DNA of 64,000 nt from Nakamurella multipartita DSM 44233 (lineage in GTDB: Bacteria; Actinomycetota; Actinomycetes; Mycobacteriales; Nakamurellaceae): positions 4,650,001-4,714,000 of the forward strand of contig NC_013235.1 in NCBI RefSeq assembly GCF_000024365.1, written 5' to 3'. This document shows positions 1 through 9,239 of the stretch, one piece after another (within the stretch, counting starts at the first letter, position 1; each line of letters begins with the position of its first letter). The notes under the pieces were generated by a model that was not told the origin of the DNA, did no database searches, and worked only from the letters and a program-made list of their open reading frames with translations. The position numbers and the translations under genes are program-made.

Positions 1-999
1 GACCAGCACGGCCGCGCCGGCCAGCAGACCGATCTTGAACCACATGGCCGTTCGACGGGACCCGAACACGTCGACCGGCAGCAGCAACACCAGCAGTACC
101 AGCACAGCGTAGGTCGGCTTGGACAGCATCACCCCCACGCTCGCGGCGACCAGCCCGACCAGCGTCGCGCGCCCCACCGGGGCCCGCTCGATCAGCATGG
201 TCAGCACCACGGACATCAGGATCAACGCCGCGCCGTTGCAGAAGGTGTCCGCGCTGATCACCGAGGCCTGAAACAGCGCGGCCGGCAGCAGGGCAGCGAC
301 GAAGACCAGCCAGCGCAGGCGCAGTCGCCGGGCGAACCACACGGCCACGAAGGCCATCGCCAGGTACATCAGCGCGGCACCGATCTTGGCCGCCAGGGCG
401 ACCGTGCCGGTGTCCGCGCCGAACGCCCGAACTAGCGCGATCGCGCCGGCGGCGGGCAGGTAGACGACGGGAAAGTTCGGCAGGGTCTGGGTGACGTCGG
501 TCGCCTGCGGGTCGCCGGCGTCCAGGGGCAACCCCTCGAGCCGCCGGTAGGCGTCGCGGTCGGGCACGTCCCGGCGATGGAAGAACAGGACCTCACGCGG
601 CACGGTGTTGCTGTCGAACCAGCCCTGCTGCTCCAGGTCGTACAGCGAGCGCGGCACCTTCGCCACGTAGGTCCGGCTGACCGAGTCGAAGCTCGGAAAC
701 AGCACACCCTGGCTGAGTTGGTAGGTGCGATAGACGTGAGCCTGTTCGTCCAAGCCGTAGCCGGGAGGGGTCAGACCGATGAACAGGCCGATGAACACCG
801 CCCCGATGACCATCGTCAACCCGTGCGCCGATAGCAGGAGGGAGCCGGCCCGTCCGCGAACCCCGGCGGGCCGGGTCCGGCCCTCGGTGGAGCCGGTCGC
901 CTCGGTCGCCGCCGTCGGGGTTCCGGGCACCGGATCGGTCACGACAACCCCGATTCCATCGTGCGGACTGGCCCGCGGACCCGGCGCGTCGCGCTTCAT
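1..999 (-). CDS. DUF2142-type polytopic membrane protein, C-terminus cut off by the window edge
   Basis: Reading from an ATG at 999 the frame stays open to base 1, giving 333 residues without a stop, so the gene continues off the left edge. About 55 residues of polar N-terminal leader precede a first membrane helix (ending near GLFIGLTPPG). A long outer loop follows, with GYGLDEQAHVYRTYQLSQG and YVAKVPRSLYDLEQQGWF. Further helices include FQASVISADTFCNGAALIL and LVGLVAASVGVMLSKPTYA. The ISAD-x-x-NG signature and the DE-x-AH loop are what I associate with the DUF2142 family, whose members sit in surface polysaccharide loci and probably act as GT-C-like glycosyltransferases or polymer membrane proteins. 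The start lies 180 bp from the divergent membrane protein at 1179, and the neighbourhood (GT2, rmlB, rmlD) supports a cell-wall glycan role. Family assignment is from memory; function is inferred. Confidence 0.75.
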   Translation of the reverse strand, partial: MKRDAPGPRASPHDGIGVVVTDPVPGTPTAATEATGSTEGRTRPAGVRGRAGSLLLSAHGLTMVIGAVFIGLFIGLTPPGYGLDEQAHVYRTYQLSQGVLFPSFDSVSRTYVAKVPRSLYDLEQQGWFDSNTVPREVLFFHRRDVPDRDAYRRLEGLPLDAGDPQATDVTQTLPNFPVVYLPAAGAIALVRAFGADTGTVALAAKIGAALMYLAMAFVAVWFARRLRLRWLVFVAALLPAALFQASVISADTFCNGAALILMSVVLTMLIERAPVGRATLVGLVAASVGVMLSKPTYAVLVLLVLLLPVDVFGSRRTAMWFKIGLLAGAAVLV

Positions 1000-1178
1000 C
1001 GACCCGGGCCCTGACCGGCCCGATGATAGCCTCGGACCCCGCCCGAATCCGCCGACAGCGGCCTCCGGGTGCACCAATCTTCGCATCGGCCGGCCCCGGT
1101 CGGCCGTCACCGGGCGCCGAATCATCTGCGGCACAGCGTGATCGCGCGAACCGTGACGGAAGGAAAGTCGAGCCGGCG

Positions 1179-3209
1179 ATGACCGAGTCGACCAGCGCGG
1201 CGCCCACCGCGTCGGGCCCTGGCACCGGCCTTCGGGCCCGGTACTCGGGATGGGTCGAGCCCGCCCCGACCGGCCTGCCGCGCTGGCGGGTGGTGTGCGC
1301 GCTGCCCGTCGTGCTGTCGTTCGCCTTCGTGCTCCTGGTCTCCCTGGGCATCACCGGGTCGTCGACCGGGGCCTGGTGGCGCTTCTTCGGTACCGGTACC
1401 GACCCTGACCTTCTGCTTGGCGCGCCCCGCGAGATTCGCAGTGACGAATGGTTGGTCCAGTCCAGCTGGGTCATCTCCCAGGTCCAGCAGGGATTCCCGC
1501 TGTTCAACCACACCTTCCCGGGCGGGATGGACGCCAGCGTGCAGAACGACCTGCCCGTGTGGGACTGGTCGGCCCTGTTCCGGCCGCACACCCTGGGCTT
1601 TCTCGTGCTGCCCCTGGACCAGGGCATGGCGGTGCGGTGGTGGCTGCCCGGGTTGTCGCTGATCGCCGCCGCCTACCTGCTGCTGGTCACCCTTATGCCG
1701 CGCCGCCCGATCAGTGCCGCGGTCCTGGCCGGATGCTTCTTCCTCTCCCCGTTGATCCAGTGGTGGTTCCTACCCACCACGATCTGGCCCCCGACCTGGG
1801 CATTCCTGTCGATGACGGCGGTGATCTGGGCGGTCCGGGACCCTCGGCCATGGGTGCGCATCCTGCCCGCCGCCGGAGCCGGCTATCTGGCCGTCACCAT
1901 GGTGATGAGCATCTACGTGCCGTTCATCGTGCCCGCCGCTCTGGTGTTCGGAATCGTCGCGGTGGGTGTGTTCGTGCAGGCCTGCGGTCGGGATCGGCTG
2001 GGCCTGCGGCGGGCCGCGGTACGTCTGGTTCCGCTGGTGGTGGCCGGTGTCGCGGCGGTCGCGGTCATCGGCCTGTGGGTGCTCACCCGGCGGGAGACCA
2101 TCACCGCGCTGCTGTCCACCGTGTATCCCGGTCAGCGTCTGGAGGCGACCGGAACGGTTGACGGGCACGGGCTCGTCGCGTTGTTCGCCGGGCCGTTCGA
2201 CGAATCTCTGACCTCGGGCGGGACCGTGATCCTGGGCCCGAACGCGTCCGAGTCGGCCACCCCCCTGCTCGCCGGGCTCTTCCTGCTCGTCCCGTTGATC
2301 TACTTCGTCGTCCTCGACTGGCGCCGGGATCGGTACCTGCACTGGCCGATGCTGGCGGTCATCGCCGGCACCGCCCTGTTCCTGGCCTTCATGCTGGTGC
2401 CGGGGTGGGATTTTCTGGCCCACCTGATCTTCATCGACCGAAGCCCCGCCACCCGGGCGCGGATGGGCCTGGCCATCCTCGACCTGCTGTGCGTTGCGCT
2501 GCTGGTGCGCCGGCTGGACCGGCCCGGCACGCGGCTGCCATGGGCGGTCAGCATCGTCACCGCGGTGCTCGCGGCCGGCAGCCTGGTCCTGGTCTGGCTG
2601 ACCCTGCGGTCCACCTCCGACCCCGGGCTGGTGAACGCCGAGCACTGGAAGGTGCTCGCCGTCTTGTTCGTGTTCGCCACCTTCGCCTTCACCCGCCAGT
2701 GGGTCGGGGTGGCCGCGGCCGCGCTGGCCGTGGTCGCCCTCGCGACGGGGGGTGTGGTGAACCCGGTTTACCGGGGTGTCTTCGATCTGACCGACACGGC
2801 CGTCGGCCAGCAGATCCAAGACGTGAATGCGCCGGCGCCCGGCAGCTGGGTCGGGATCGGCGATTTCGCCCCGACCGGCCTGCTGGTCCAGTCCGGAGTT
2901 CAGGCCTACAACGGGGTGCAGACGTACCCGCCGGCATTGATGTGGCAGCAGATCGATCCGACCGGGCAGTACGAGTACCAGTGGAATCGGCTCGCCAACG
3001 TCGGTTGGACGCCCGGCGTCGGCGCGCCTGTCGTCCAGAATCCGGCCCGGGACCAGATTATGGTGACCTTCGATTCGTGCTCCGATTTCGCCCGCGACCA
3101 CGTCGACTATGTCCTGACGACCACACCGCTCGACCAGGCCTGCCTGCGCGAGCTGCACGACATCACCGAAGGTCCGACCGAATTCTGGATCTATGGAGTC
3201 GACAAATGA
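1179..3209 (+). CDS. Large polytopic membrane protein, probable surface-polysaccharide glycosyltransferase or assembly protein
   Basis: 676 residues from the ATG at 1179, chosen because GGAAGGAAAG lies just upstream; an open frame extends further back to 1023 but has no comparable ribosome site. After about 45 polar residues there are around 13 hydrophobic helices, beginning with VVCALPVVLSFAFVLLVSLG and ending near WVGVAAAALAVVALATGGV, then a C-terminal soluble domain of about 130 residues. The first outer loop has PREIRSDEWLVQSSWVISQ and FNHTFPGGMDASVQNDLPV, followed by WDWSALFRPH. The topology (many helices, large first loop with acidic residues, soluble tail) resembles GT-C glycosyltransferases, but I cannot name the family securely. 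Its stop overlaps a possible start (3206) of the next gene, a GT2 glycosyltransferase, so the two are probably co-translated. Confidence 0.75.
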   Translation: MTESTSAAPTASGPGTGLRARYSGWVEPAPTGLPRWRVVCALPVVLSFAFVLLVSLGITGSSTGAWWRFFGTGTDPDLLLGAPREIRSDEWLVQSSWVISQVQQGFPLFNHTFPGGMDASVQNDLPVWDWSALFRPHTLGFLVLPLDQGMAVRWWLPGLSLIAAAYLLLVTLMPRRPISAAVLAGCFFLSPLIQWWFLPTTIWPPTWAFLSMTAVIWAVRDPRPWVRILPAAGAGYLAVTMVMSIYVPFIVPAALVFGIVAVGVFVQACGRDRLGLRRAAVRLVPLVVAGVAAVAVIGLWVLTRRETITALLSTVYPGQRLEATGTVDGHGLVALFAGPFDESLTSGGTVILGPNASESATPLLAGLFLLVPLIYFVVLDWRRDRYLHWPMLAVIAGTALFLAFMLVPGWDFLAHLIFIDRSPATRARMGLAILDLLCVALLVRRLDRPGTRLPWAVSIVTAVLAAGSLVLVWLTLRSTSDPGLVNAEHWKVLAVLFVFATFAFTRQWVGVAAAALAVVALATGGVVNPVYRGVFDLTDTAVGQQIQDVNAPAPGSWVGIGDFAPTGLLVQSGVQAYNGVQTYPPALMWQQIDPTGQYEYQWNRLANVGWTPGVGAPVVQNPARDQIMVTFDSCSDFARDHVDYVLTTTPLDQACLRELHDITEGPTEFWIYGVDK

Positions 3210-3280
3210 GCGGCGTGATGAACCCGGGACCCGGGCCACGCGTCTTGCCCACAGATAGCTACCAGGAAAGGACGGCCCGT

Positions 3281-4321
3281 ATGTATCCGGATCTCCGGAT
3301 CGCCGCGATCGTTCCGTGCCACAACGAAGAGGCTGCGGTGGGCCAGGTGGTCACCGACCTGCGCGCTGCCGTGCCCGGTATGGCGATCTACGTCTACGAC
3401 AACCGATCGACCGACCGGACGGTCGAGGTCGCTCAAGCGGCCGGCGCCATCGTGCGGCGTGAAGAGGTCAAGGGCAAGGGCAACGTGGTCCGTCGAGCAT
3501 TCGCCGACATCGAGGCCGACGTGTACCTGCTCATCGACGGCGACGACACCTACGACGCCTTCGCCGCCCCGCGGATGATCGACACCCTGCTCGCGGGGCC
3601 GTACGACCACGTGCTCGGTGTGCGCAAGCAGACCACCGACTCCGCCTACCGGCCGGGCCACTCGGCCGGCAACAAGCTATTCAACAGGCTGGTCACGACC
3701 GCCTTCGGCACCCCGGTCAGCGACATGCTCAGCGGCTATAGGATCTTCTCCCGACGATTTGTGAAATCGTTCCCGGCGGTGTCCCGCGAATTCGAGATCG
3801 AGACCGAGCTCACCGTGCACACGATGAGCCTGCGCGTGCCGCAGACCGAAGTGCCGGTGGACTTCAAGGACCGCCCCGAAGGCAGCGAGAGCAAGCTCAA
3901 CACGTACCGGGACGGATTCAAGATCCTGTCCTTGATCTTCCAACTCATCCGGCACGAACGTCCGCTGGCGTTCCACACGATCACCGCCGGTCTCATCGCG
4001 ATCATCGCGCTCATCCTCGGCGTCCCGCTGGTCGTCGAGTTCGGCCGGACCGGGCTGGTCCCGCGGTTCCCGACCGCGTTCCTGGCCGCATCCCTGATGG
4101 TGATCGCGGCGCTGGTCCTGACCATCGGCGTCGTGTTGGACGGCATTACCCGCAGCCGGCGCGAATCGGCCCGGTTGGTGTATCTGGGCTACGAGGCACC
4201 CGGCCGGCCCCGGCACTCTTCGCCCGCCCGGCACGACCGGCCGGTCACCGGGCCCGAAACGCGTCAGCCGACCGCGCCATTGCATCAGCAAGGGCGACCC
4301 GCCACGGTCGTAGGGGGTTAA
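3281..4321 (+). CDS. Family 2 glycosyltransferase with two C-terminal membrane helices
   Basis: 346 residues from ATG 3281, which has AGGAAAGGA nine bases upstream. An in-frame ATG at 3206 overlaps the preceding stop (ATGA) and would add 25 residues; both are possible. The GT2 fold starts at once: RIAAIVPCHNEEAAVGQVV, then YDNRSTDRT and the DXD-type LLIDGDDTYDA near residue 85. The catalytic part ends near 220 and is followed by two hydrophobic helices (ITAGLIAIIALILGVPLV and FLAASLMVIAALVLTIGV) and a basic tail. This layout is that of polyprenyl-phosphate sugar synthases (GtrB/DPM1-like), which load one sugar on a lipid carrier at the inner face of the membrane. Sugar identity cannot be read. 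The last 77 bp overlap the convergent rmlD gene on the other strand. Confidence 0.88.
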   Translation: MYPDLRIAAIVPCHNEEAAVGQVVTDLRAAVPGMAIYVYDNRSTDRTVEVAQAAGAIVRREEVKGKGNVVRRAFADIEADVYLLIDGDDTYDAFAAPRMIDTLLAGPYDHVLGVRKQTTDSAYRPGHSAGNKLFNRLVTTAFGTPVSDMLSGYRIFSRRFVKSFPAVSREFEIETELTVHTMSLRVPQTEVPVDFKDRPEGSESKLNTYRDGFKILSLIFQLIRHERPLAFHTITAGLIAIIALILGVPLVVEFGRTGLVPRFPTAFLAASLMVIAALVLTIGVVLDGITRSRRESARLVYLGYEAPGRPRHSSPARHDRPVTGPETRQPTAPLHQQGRPATVVGG

Positions 4322-5153
4322 GTCCGGCGGCCGCCCAAGCCGCACCGGAGAGCACCGAATAGGCCGGCCGGGGAGCCGGACGGAGAAACTTGTCGCTCGT
4401 CGTCGGGTGCACCCGCCCGGGGTCCTCCCCCAGCTCGGCGAAGATCGCCCGCGCGAACTCGTACCAGGTCGTCTCCCCGGCGTTGGTCGCGTGCAGCACC
4501 CCACCGGGCACGTCCGAGCCGGCCAGCTCGAGCAGCCCGGCGGCCAGATCGGCGGCGTACGTGGGGGAGCCCCGCTGATCGTCGACCACGTCCACGGTGG
4601 GCCGGCTCGCGGCCAGCGCGGCCATCGTCTTGACGAAGTTGGCGCCGGTCGTACCCCACACCCAGGCCGTGCGCACCACCTGCGCACCGGCCAGGCTCGC
4701 CAGCACGGCCTGCTCGCCGGCGAGCTTGGACGCGCCGTAGACGCTGCGCGGCCCCGTCGGGTCGTCGATCTCATACGGGCGCCGGCCGTCACCGGGGAAT
4801 ACGTAGTCGGTCGAGACGTGGATCAGTCGCACTCCGCAGGCTGCGCAGGCGCGAGCCAGGTTCTGCGGTCCCGTCGCGTTCACCGCGTAGGCGGCGTCCC
4901 GATCGGACTCCGCCGCATCGACCGCCGTATAGGCGGCGGCGTTGATCAGGACCGCGGACTGACCGGCCTCATCCGCGGCCCGGCCGAAATCCGCGACCGT
5001 CGCCGTCACGGCGTCGACATCGGTGATGTCCAGCTCCCGCGAGCCGTGGGCCGCGTAGGTCAGGCCGGCGGCCGTGGCCGCGGCCACGACCTCGGTGCCC
5101 AGCTGACCGCGGGCCCCGGTCACCAGCAGCCGCGATGGGATCGATGACGTCAT
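4245..5153 (-). CDS. rmlD: dTDP-4-dehydrorhamnose reductase
   Basis: 302 residues, the normal size for RmlD/RfbD. The N-terminal Rossmann motif is LLVTGARGQLG, the catalytic Tyr/Lys pair is in SVYGASKLAGE, and STDYVF and DDQRGSPTYAADLA are typical family segments. It reduces dTDP-4-dehydro-L-rhamnose to dTDP-L-rhamnose, which in actinobacteria is needed for the rhamnosyl linker between peptidoglycan and arabinogalactan or for other rhamnose polymers. It follows rmlB by 12 bp on the same strand, so the two form an operon. The 3' end (4245-4321) is antisense to the end of the GT2 gene, a real coding-coding overlap because both C-termini look intact. Identification is secure; the polymer it serves is inferred. 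Confidence 0.95.
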   Translation of the reverse strand: MTSSIPSRLLVTGARGQLGTEVVAAATAAGLTYAAHGSRELDITDVDAVTATVADFGRAADEAGQSAVLINAAAYTAVDAAESDRDAAYAVNATGPQNLARACAACGVRLIHVSTDYVFPGDGRRPYEIDDPTGPRSVYGASKLAGEQAVLASLAGAQVVRTAWVWGTTGANFVKTMAALAASRPTVDVVDDQRGSPTYAADLAAGLLELAGSDVPGGVLHATNAGETTWYEFARAIFAELGEDPGRVHPTTSDKFLRPAPRPAYSVLSGAAWAAAGLNPLRPWRVALADAMARSADAFRAR

Positions 5154-5165
5154 TCCCCGAGGATC

Positions 5166-6161
5166 TCAGCGATCGATCGCCGACCGGGCCTTGAGCGGCT
5201 CCCACCAGTCGCGGTTGTCCCGGTACCAGGCGATCGTGTCGGCCAGTCCCTGGTCGAACGGCACCTGCGGCTGGTAGCCCAGCTCGCGGCTGATCTTGCC
5301 GTGGTCGACCGAGTAGCGCAGATCGTGCCCGCCGCCCCGCGGGTCGACGATCCGCTCGATGAAGGACTCGTCCCGCCCGGTGGCGGCCACCAGCTTGGCG
5401 GTCAGCTCGGCGTTGGTCAGCTCGGTGCCGCCGCCGATGTTGTAAATCTCACCCGGACGGCCACCGGCCAGCACCAGCGCGATGCCGCGGCAGTGGTCGT
5501 CCACGTGCAGCCAGTCGCGCACATTGCGGCCCTCGCCGTACAGCGGCACCTTCTGCCCGTCCATCAGGTTGGTGACGAACAGCGGGATGACCTTCTCCGG
5601 AAACTGGTACGGCCCGTAGTTGTTCGAGCAGCGGGTGATCGTCACCGGCAGCTGGTGGGTCTTGGCGTAGGCCCGAGCCAGCAGGTCGGAGCCGGCCTTG
5701 GATGCCGAGTACGGCGAGTTGGGCAGCAGCGGCTCGTTCTCGTCCCAGGATCCGGTCTCGATCGATCCGTACACCTCGTCGGTGGACACGTGCACGAACT
5801 TGGTGAGCTTTGTCTCCAGTGCGGCCTGCAGCAGCGTCTGGGTGCCCATCACGTTGGTGAGGACGAAATCGGCCCCGCCCAGGATCGATCGGTCCACGTG
5901 CGACTCGGCGGCGAAATGGACCACTGCGTCGGCCGCGGCGACGAGCTTGCCGACCACGTCGGGATCGCAGATGTCACCCTGGACGAATTCGTAGCGGTCG
6001 GAATCCTCGACCGCGGCCAGATTCGCCAGGTTGCCGGCATAGGTCAGCTTGTCCAGGACGACGACCTCGGCGCCCTCCAACCCCGGGTACTGATCGGTCA
6101 GGACGTTCCGGGTGAAGGTCGACCCGATGAAGCCGGCACCGCCGGTGACGAGAATGCGCAT
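5166..6161 (-). CDS. rmlB: dTDP-glucose 4,6-dehydratase
   Basis: 331 residues from ATG 6161 (MRILVTGGAGFIGS), the same length as mycobacterial RmlB. The frame is open 27 codons upstream, but that extension has no family similarity. Seen: the NAD-binding GGAGFIGS motif, HFAAESHVDRSI, STDEVYG, and the catalytic YSASKAGSD with Tyr and Lys, plus NNYGPYQFPEK and RDWLHVDDH, all hallmarks of RfbB. The enzyme converts dTDP-glucose to dTDP-4-dehydro-6-deoxyglucose, the second step to dTDP-rhamnose. It is first in a two-gene operon with rmlD; rmlA and rmlC are not in the window. The 292 bp between this start and the divergent LCP gene at 6454 must hold both promoters, but I could not place -10/-35 boxes with confidence. 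Confidence 0.96.
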   Translation of the reverse strand: MRILVTGGAGFIGSTFTRNVLTDQYPGLEGAEVVVLDKLTYAGNLANLAAVEDSDRYEFVQGDICDPDVVGKLVAAADAVVHFAAESHVDRSILGGADFVLTNVMGTQTLLQAALETKLTKFVHVSTDEVYGSIETGSWDENEPLLPNSPYSASKAGSDLLARAYAKTHQLPVTITRCSNNYGPYQFPEKVIPLFVTNLMDGQKVPLYGEGRNVRDWLHVDDHCRGIALVLAGGRPGEIYNIGGGTELTNAELTAKLVAATGRDESFIERIVDPRGGGHDLRYSVDHGKISRELGYQPQVPFDQGLADTIAWYRDNRDWWEPLKARSAIDR

Positions 6162-6453
6162 GGGCACGCATTCTGCCGTACCTGGGCCGTGGAGCGGCGC
6201 ACCGCGGCAGTTCGCCACCCGATCCGGCGGGGCGAGCGTCACCGGGGGTCACCGAAATTTCAGGCGTCCGCCGCTACGCTGGCGACGATCCGGGCGGCAC
6301 CAGGCCGACGATGCGGGCCGATCGCGACCGTCCGGCCCGGGCAACCGCGGCGCGGCGGAGGCGTCCTTGTTCTCAGGTCGAGCGCCGGATCGCCGGCCGG
6401 CCACCCGGCCGGGCACAGGCTGAACAACGACGCAGGGCGCGAAGGGCAGTGGC

Positions 6454-8373
6454 ATGACGAACTCGGATCGACCGGATCCGCAACGGGCGGCGCGCCGGTA
6501 CGGCCCTAGTTCGACGTCGCGGGATCAGTCCCCGCCCCAGGGTGTACCCGGCGGGCACCGCCAACCGCCGCCCGGGCCGTACCCATCCGCCCGCCCCGCC
6601 TCGAACCAGCCGCCGGGACCTCAGCAGGCCTGGTCGCAGTCGACTCCCCCGCCGAACCCGCCGACCCGCCGGATGCCCAGCTATCCCCCGCCCGCCCCGT
6701 CGGGCGCGGGTCCCTCGTCCTACCGGCCGATGTCGGCCGACGTTCCCCCCGCCTTCCGCGGGTCGGTCCCGCCGCCCGCCGGCCCGCCCGGATCGCGGCC
6801 GCCGACCGGGCCGGGTGGGTCCGGGCCAGGCGATCCCGGACGGCGCCGCGGCCGCGGGCTGCTGGCCGTCCGGATCATCGCGATGGTGGCGGCCGCGATC
6901 GTGCTGATCGGGTCCGGAGTGGCCTACGCCTTCACCGACACCCTGCAATCGGTCAGCGGCACCTCCGACGCCGCCGGCAACGCCGGTGACGCCGGCGTCA
7001 TCTCGGCGCAGGGCCTGACCTTCCTGCTGGTCGGCTCGGACGCGCGGACCGACGCCGACGGCAACCCGCTCTCCGCCGAGGAACTCGCCCAGGTCGGGAC
7101 CGAGGACGACGGCGGCGGCATCAACACCGACACGATCATGCTGGTGCACGTGCCGCAGGGCGGTGGCCGGGCGACCGCCGTCTCGATCCCCCGCGATACC
7201 TGGATCGGTAGCCGGGTGACCAGCCAGATCACCGGCCCGTACGCCAACGGCTCGGAAGGGCCCTACCAACCGAACAAGGTCAACTCCTTCTACGCCACGG
7301 CCAAGGCCTACACCGAGCAGTACCTGGTCAGTCAGGGTGTGACCGACAAGGCCCAGATCGAGCGGGAGTCGAACGAGGCGGGCCGGACCCAGCTGATCCG
7401 GGTGATCCAGGCGTTCACCGGCATGAAGATCGACCACTACGCCGAGGTCAACCTGCTCGGCTTCTACCTGCTGTCCAACGCCATCGGCGGGATTCCGGTG
7501 TGCCTGAACGCGGCTGTCGACGATCCCTGGTCGGGCGCGAACTTCCCGGCCGGCGAGCAGGAGGTGCAGGGCACCGCCGCGTTGGCCTTCGTCCGGCAGC
7601 GGCATGGCCTGCCGGCCGGCGACCTGGACCGGGTGAAGCGGCAGCAGGCCTTCCTGCGCGGCGCCGCCGACAAGATCCTGTCGGTGGGCACCCTGACCAG
7701 CCCGACCAGGCTGAACGACCTGGTCAGCGCGGTCGACCGCTCGGTCGTCTTCGACAAGGGCTTCGACGTGCTCACCTTCGCCGAGCAGATCAGCAACCTG
7801 TCCTCGGGCAACATCGACTTCCAGACGCTGCCGACCACCGGGCCCGAGTCCTCTACCGACAAGGACGCCCTGGCCACCGACCCGGCCCAGATCAAGGCCT
7901 TCTTCCAGGCGATCGCCGGCGGCTCGAGCAGTGGCTCGGGCGGTGGGTCGACCCAGGCCCCGCCGTCGGTCGACGCCGCGTCCATCACCGTGGACGTCAA
8001 CGACGGCACGATCGCCGACGGCGTGACCGCGCGCGCATCGGAACTGGTGACCGACGGTGGTTTCACCCTCGGCGCGCTCGGGGTGATCGCCGGCACCCGC
8101 AAGGGCAACGAGCAGACGACCACCGAGTTCCATTACTCCGGTGACGAGGCCGCCGCCCAGCAGGTGCAGTCGGCCTTCGGCGGGATCGGCAAGCTGGTCA
8201 ACGATTCCGCGGTCAAGGCCAACCACGTGCTGGTGCTGGTCGGCACCGACCTGACCTTGCCCTCCGGACTGCGCGGGGCGGCGTCCGCCTTCGCCACCGC
8301 GGCGGCGGCCCCGGCCGTCGCGCCCGCGCCGGCTGCCTTCACACTGGCCGCGTCGGTGCCATGCGTGAACTGA
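6454..8373 (+). CDS. LytR-CpsA-Psr (LCP) family cell-wall polymer ligase with LytR_C domain
   Basis: 639 residues. A Pro/Gly/Ser-rich cytoplasmic region (1-130) leads to one membrane helix at about 134-160 (LLAVRIIAMVAAAIVLIGSG). The LCP domain (about 185-430) shows FLLVGSDAR, the metal/lipid-pocket segment NTDTIMLVHV, VSIPRDTW, KVNSFY, and the arginine-rich AFVRQRHGLPAGDLDRVKRQ. A C-terminal LytR_C-like domain begins near residue 510 (ITVDVNDGTIADGV). LCP proteins transfer lipid-linked glycans to peptidoglycan on the outer membrane face; in mycobacteria they attach arabinogalactan. The syntenic M. tuberculosis protein is Rv3267 (CpsA-like). The rhamnose genes next door fit, since rhamnose sits in the arabinogalactan linker. 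The last 13 bp overlap the next gene, suggesting coupled translation. Confidence 0.94.
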   Translation: MTNSDRPDPQRAARRYGPSSTSRDQSPPQGVPGGHRQPPPGPYPSARPASNQPPGPQQAWSQSTPPPNPPTRRMPSYPPPAPSGAGPSSYRPMSADVPPAFRGSVPPPAGPPGSRPPTGPGGSGPGDPGRRRGRGLLAVRIIAMVAAAIVLIGSGVAYAFTDTLQSVSGTSDAAGNAGDAGVISAQGLTFLLVGSDARTDADGNPLSAEELAQVGTEDDGGGINTDTIMLVHVPQGGGRATAVSIPRDTWIGSRVTSQITGPYANGSEGPYQPNKVNSFYATAKAYTEQYLVSQGVTDKAQIERESNEAGRTQLIRVIQAFTGMKIDHYAEVNLLGFYLLSNAIGGIPVCLNAAVDDPWSGANFPAGEQEVQGTAALAFVRQRHGLPAGDLDRVKRQQAFLRGAADKILSVGTLTSPTRLNDLVSAVDRSVVFDKGFDVLTFAEQISNLSSGNIDFQTLPTTGPESSTDKDALATDPAQIKAFFQAIAGGSSSGSGGGSTQAPPSVDAASITVDVNDGTIADGVTARASELVTDGGFTLGALGVIAGTRKGNEQTTTEFHYSGDEAAAQQVQSAFGGIGKLVNDSAVKANHVLVLVGTDLTLPSGLRGAASAFATAAAAPAVAPAPAAFTLAASVPCVN

Positions 8374-9158
8374 CGCTCCCCCGCTCCGGCGGCGTCACCG
8401 CCGCGGTCCTGGGCTCGATGGGTTCCGGCGACCCGCACCGGCCGCGTCTGGTCTGGTACGGGCAGGGCCGCACCGAACTGTCCACCGCCTCGTTGACCAA
8501 CTGGGCGGCCAAGACAGCCGGCTACCTGGTCGACGAGCTGGGCGCCGAACCCGGCGATGGGGTGCTCTGGCGGGTCCGCCGCTCCTGGCAGGGCCTGCCC
8601 CTGCTGTTGGGCTGCTGGTGGGCCGGGCTGGTCGTCACCGACGTTCTCCCGGGCGATGCGGCGGCCGGCGCCACCGAACCGGTGGCGGCCTTCGTCGACC
8701 CGGAGGAGCCCGCGTCCGCGGATCTGGACGTCGACGAGGTGGTCGTGGCCTCGGTGCACCCGTTCGGCCTGGCGACCGGCGCGCTGACGGCGCCGTGTCG
8801 CAGCGTGGCCGACGCGATCCTGCCGCAGGCCGACCGGTTCGCCACCCGGGGTCCCGGTCCGGCCGCCGATGCTCCGGCCGTCGTCACCGCATCCGGATCG
8901 TGGACGGTGGGTCAGGTGCTGGCCATGATCGAGGCGGCCGCGGTGCCGGACGGCGCAGTCGTGCTCTCCACCACCCCACCGAGCCTGCTCGACGCGGTGT
9001 GCGCGGGCGCATTGGCCGCCTGGGCGGCCGGCGGCGCCCTGATCCAGGTGGATGGCGGATCGGTCGACCCGGCCCGGATCGCCAGCGGGATCGCCACCGA
9101 CGAACGGGCCACCGCGACCCTGGGCCTGGACCTGCCCGGCCTGCCCCGGATCGGCTGA
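8361..9158 (+). CDS. TIGR03089 family protein of unknown function
   Basis: 265 residues, starting inside the end of the LCP gene (13-bp overlap). It matches what I remember of the TIGR03089 family, an actinobacterial group that resembles the N-terminal part of AMP-binding (acyl-CoA synthetase) domains but is short and lacks the adenylation signature. Seen: RPRLVWYGQGRTELSTASL and WAAKTAGYLVDELGAEPGD in the places where AMP-binding enzymes have their early strands, and a late VDGGSVDPARIA segment. The conserved pairing of this family with an LCP protein (Rv3267-Rv3268 in M. tuberculosis) suggests a cell-envelope link, but no activity is known to me. Confidence 0.85.
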   Translation: MRELTLPRSGGVTAAVLGSMGSGDPHRPRLVWYGQGRTELSTASLTNWAAKTAGYLVDELGAEPGDGVLWRVRRSWQGLPLLLGCWWAGLVVTDVLPGDAAAGATEPVAAFVDPEEPASADLDVDEVVVASVHPFGLATGALTAPCRSVADAILPQADRFATRGPGPAADAPAVVTASGSWTVGQVLAMIEAAAVPDGAVVLSTTPPSLLDAVCAGALAAWAAGGALIQVDGGSVDPARIASGIATDERATATLGLDLPGLPRIG

Positions 9159-9190
9159 GGCGACCCGCTCCGTCACCCCGGTTGCTTCGA

Positions 9191-9239
9191 CCCCCGCTAC
9201 TTCAACCCCCCGCTACTTCAAACCCCCCGCTACTTCAAC
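9191..9239. repeat. Tandem repeat (15-17 bp unit) carrying the acyl-CoA dehydrogenase stop codon
   Basis: Three head-to-tail copies of CCCCCGCTACTTCAA with C-run length variation (9191-9205, 9206-9222, 9223-9239), and a degraded fourth copy at 9181-9190. On the minus strand each unit reads TTGAAGTAGCGGGGG, so each contains the AAG-TAG that ends the gene; the true stop is TAG at 9232-9230. The copies fill the space between this gene and the convergent TIGR03089 gene. Confidence 0.85.
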
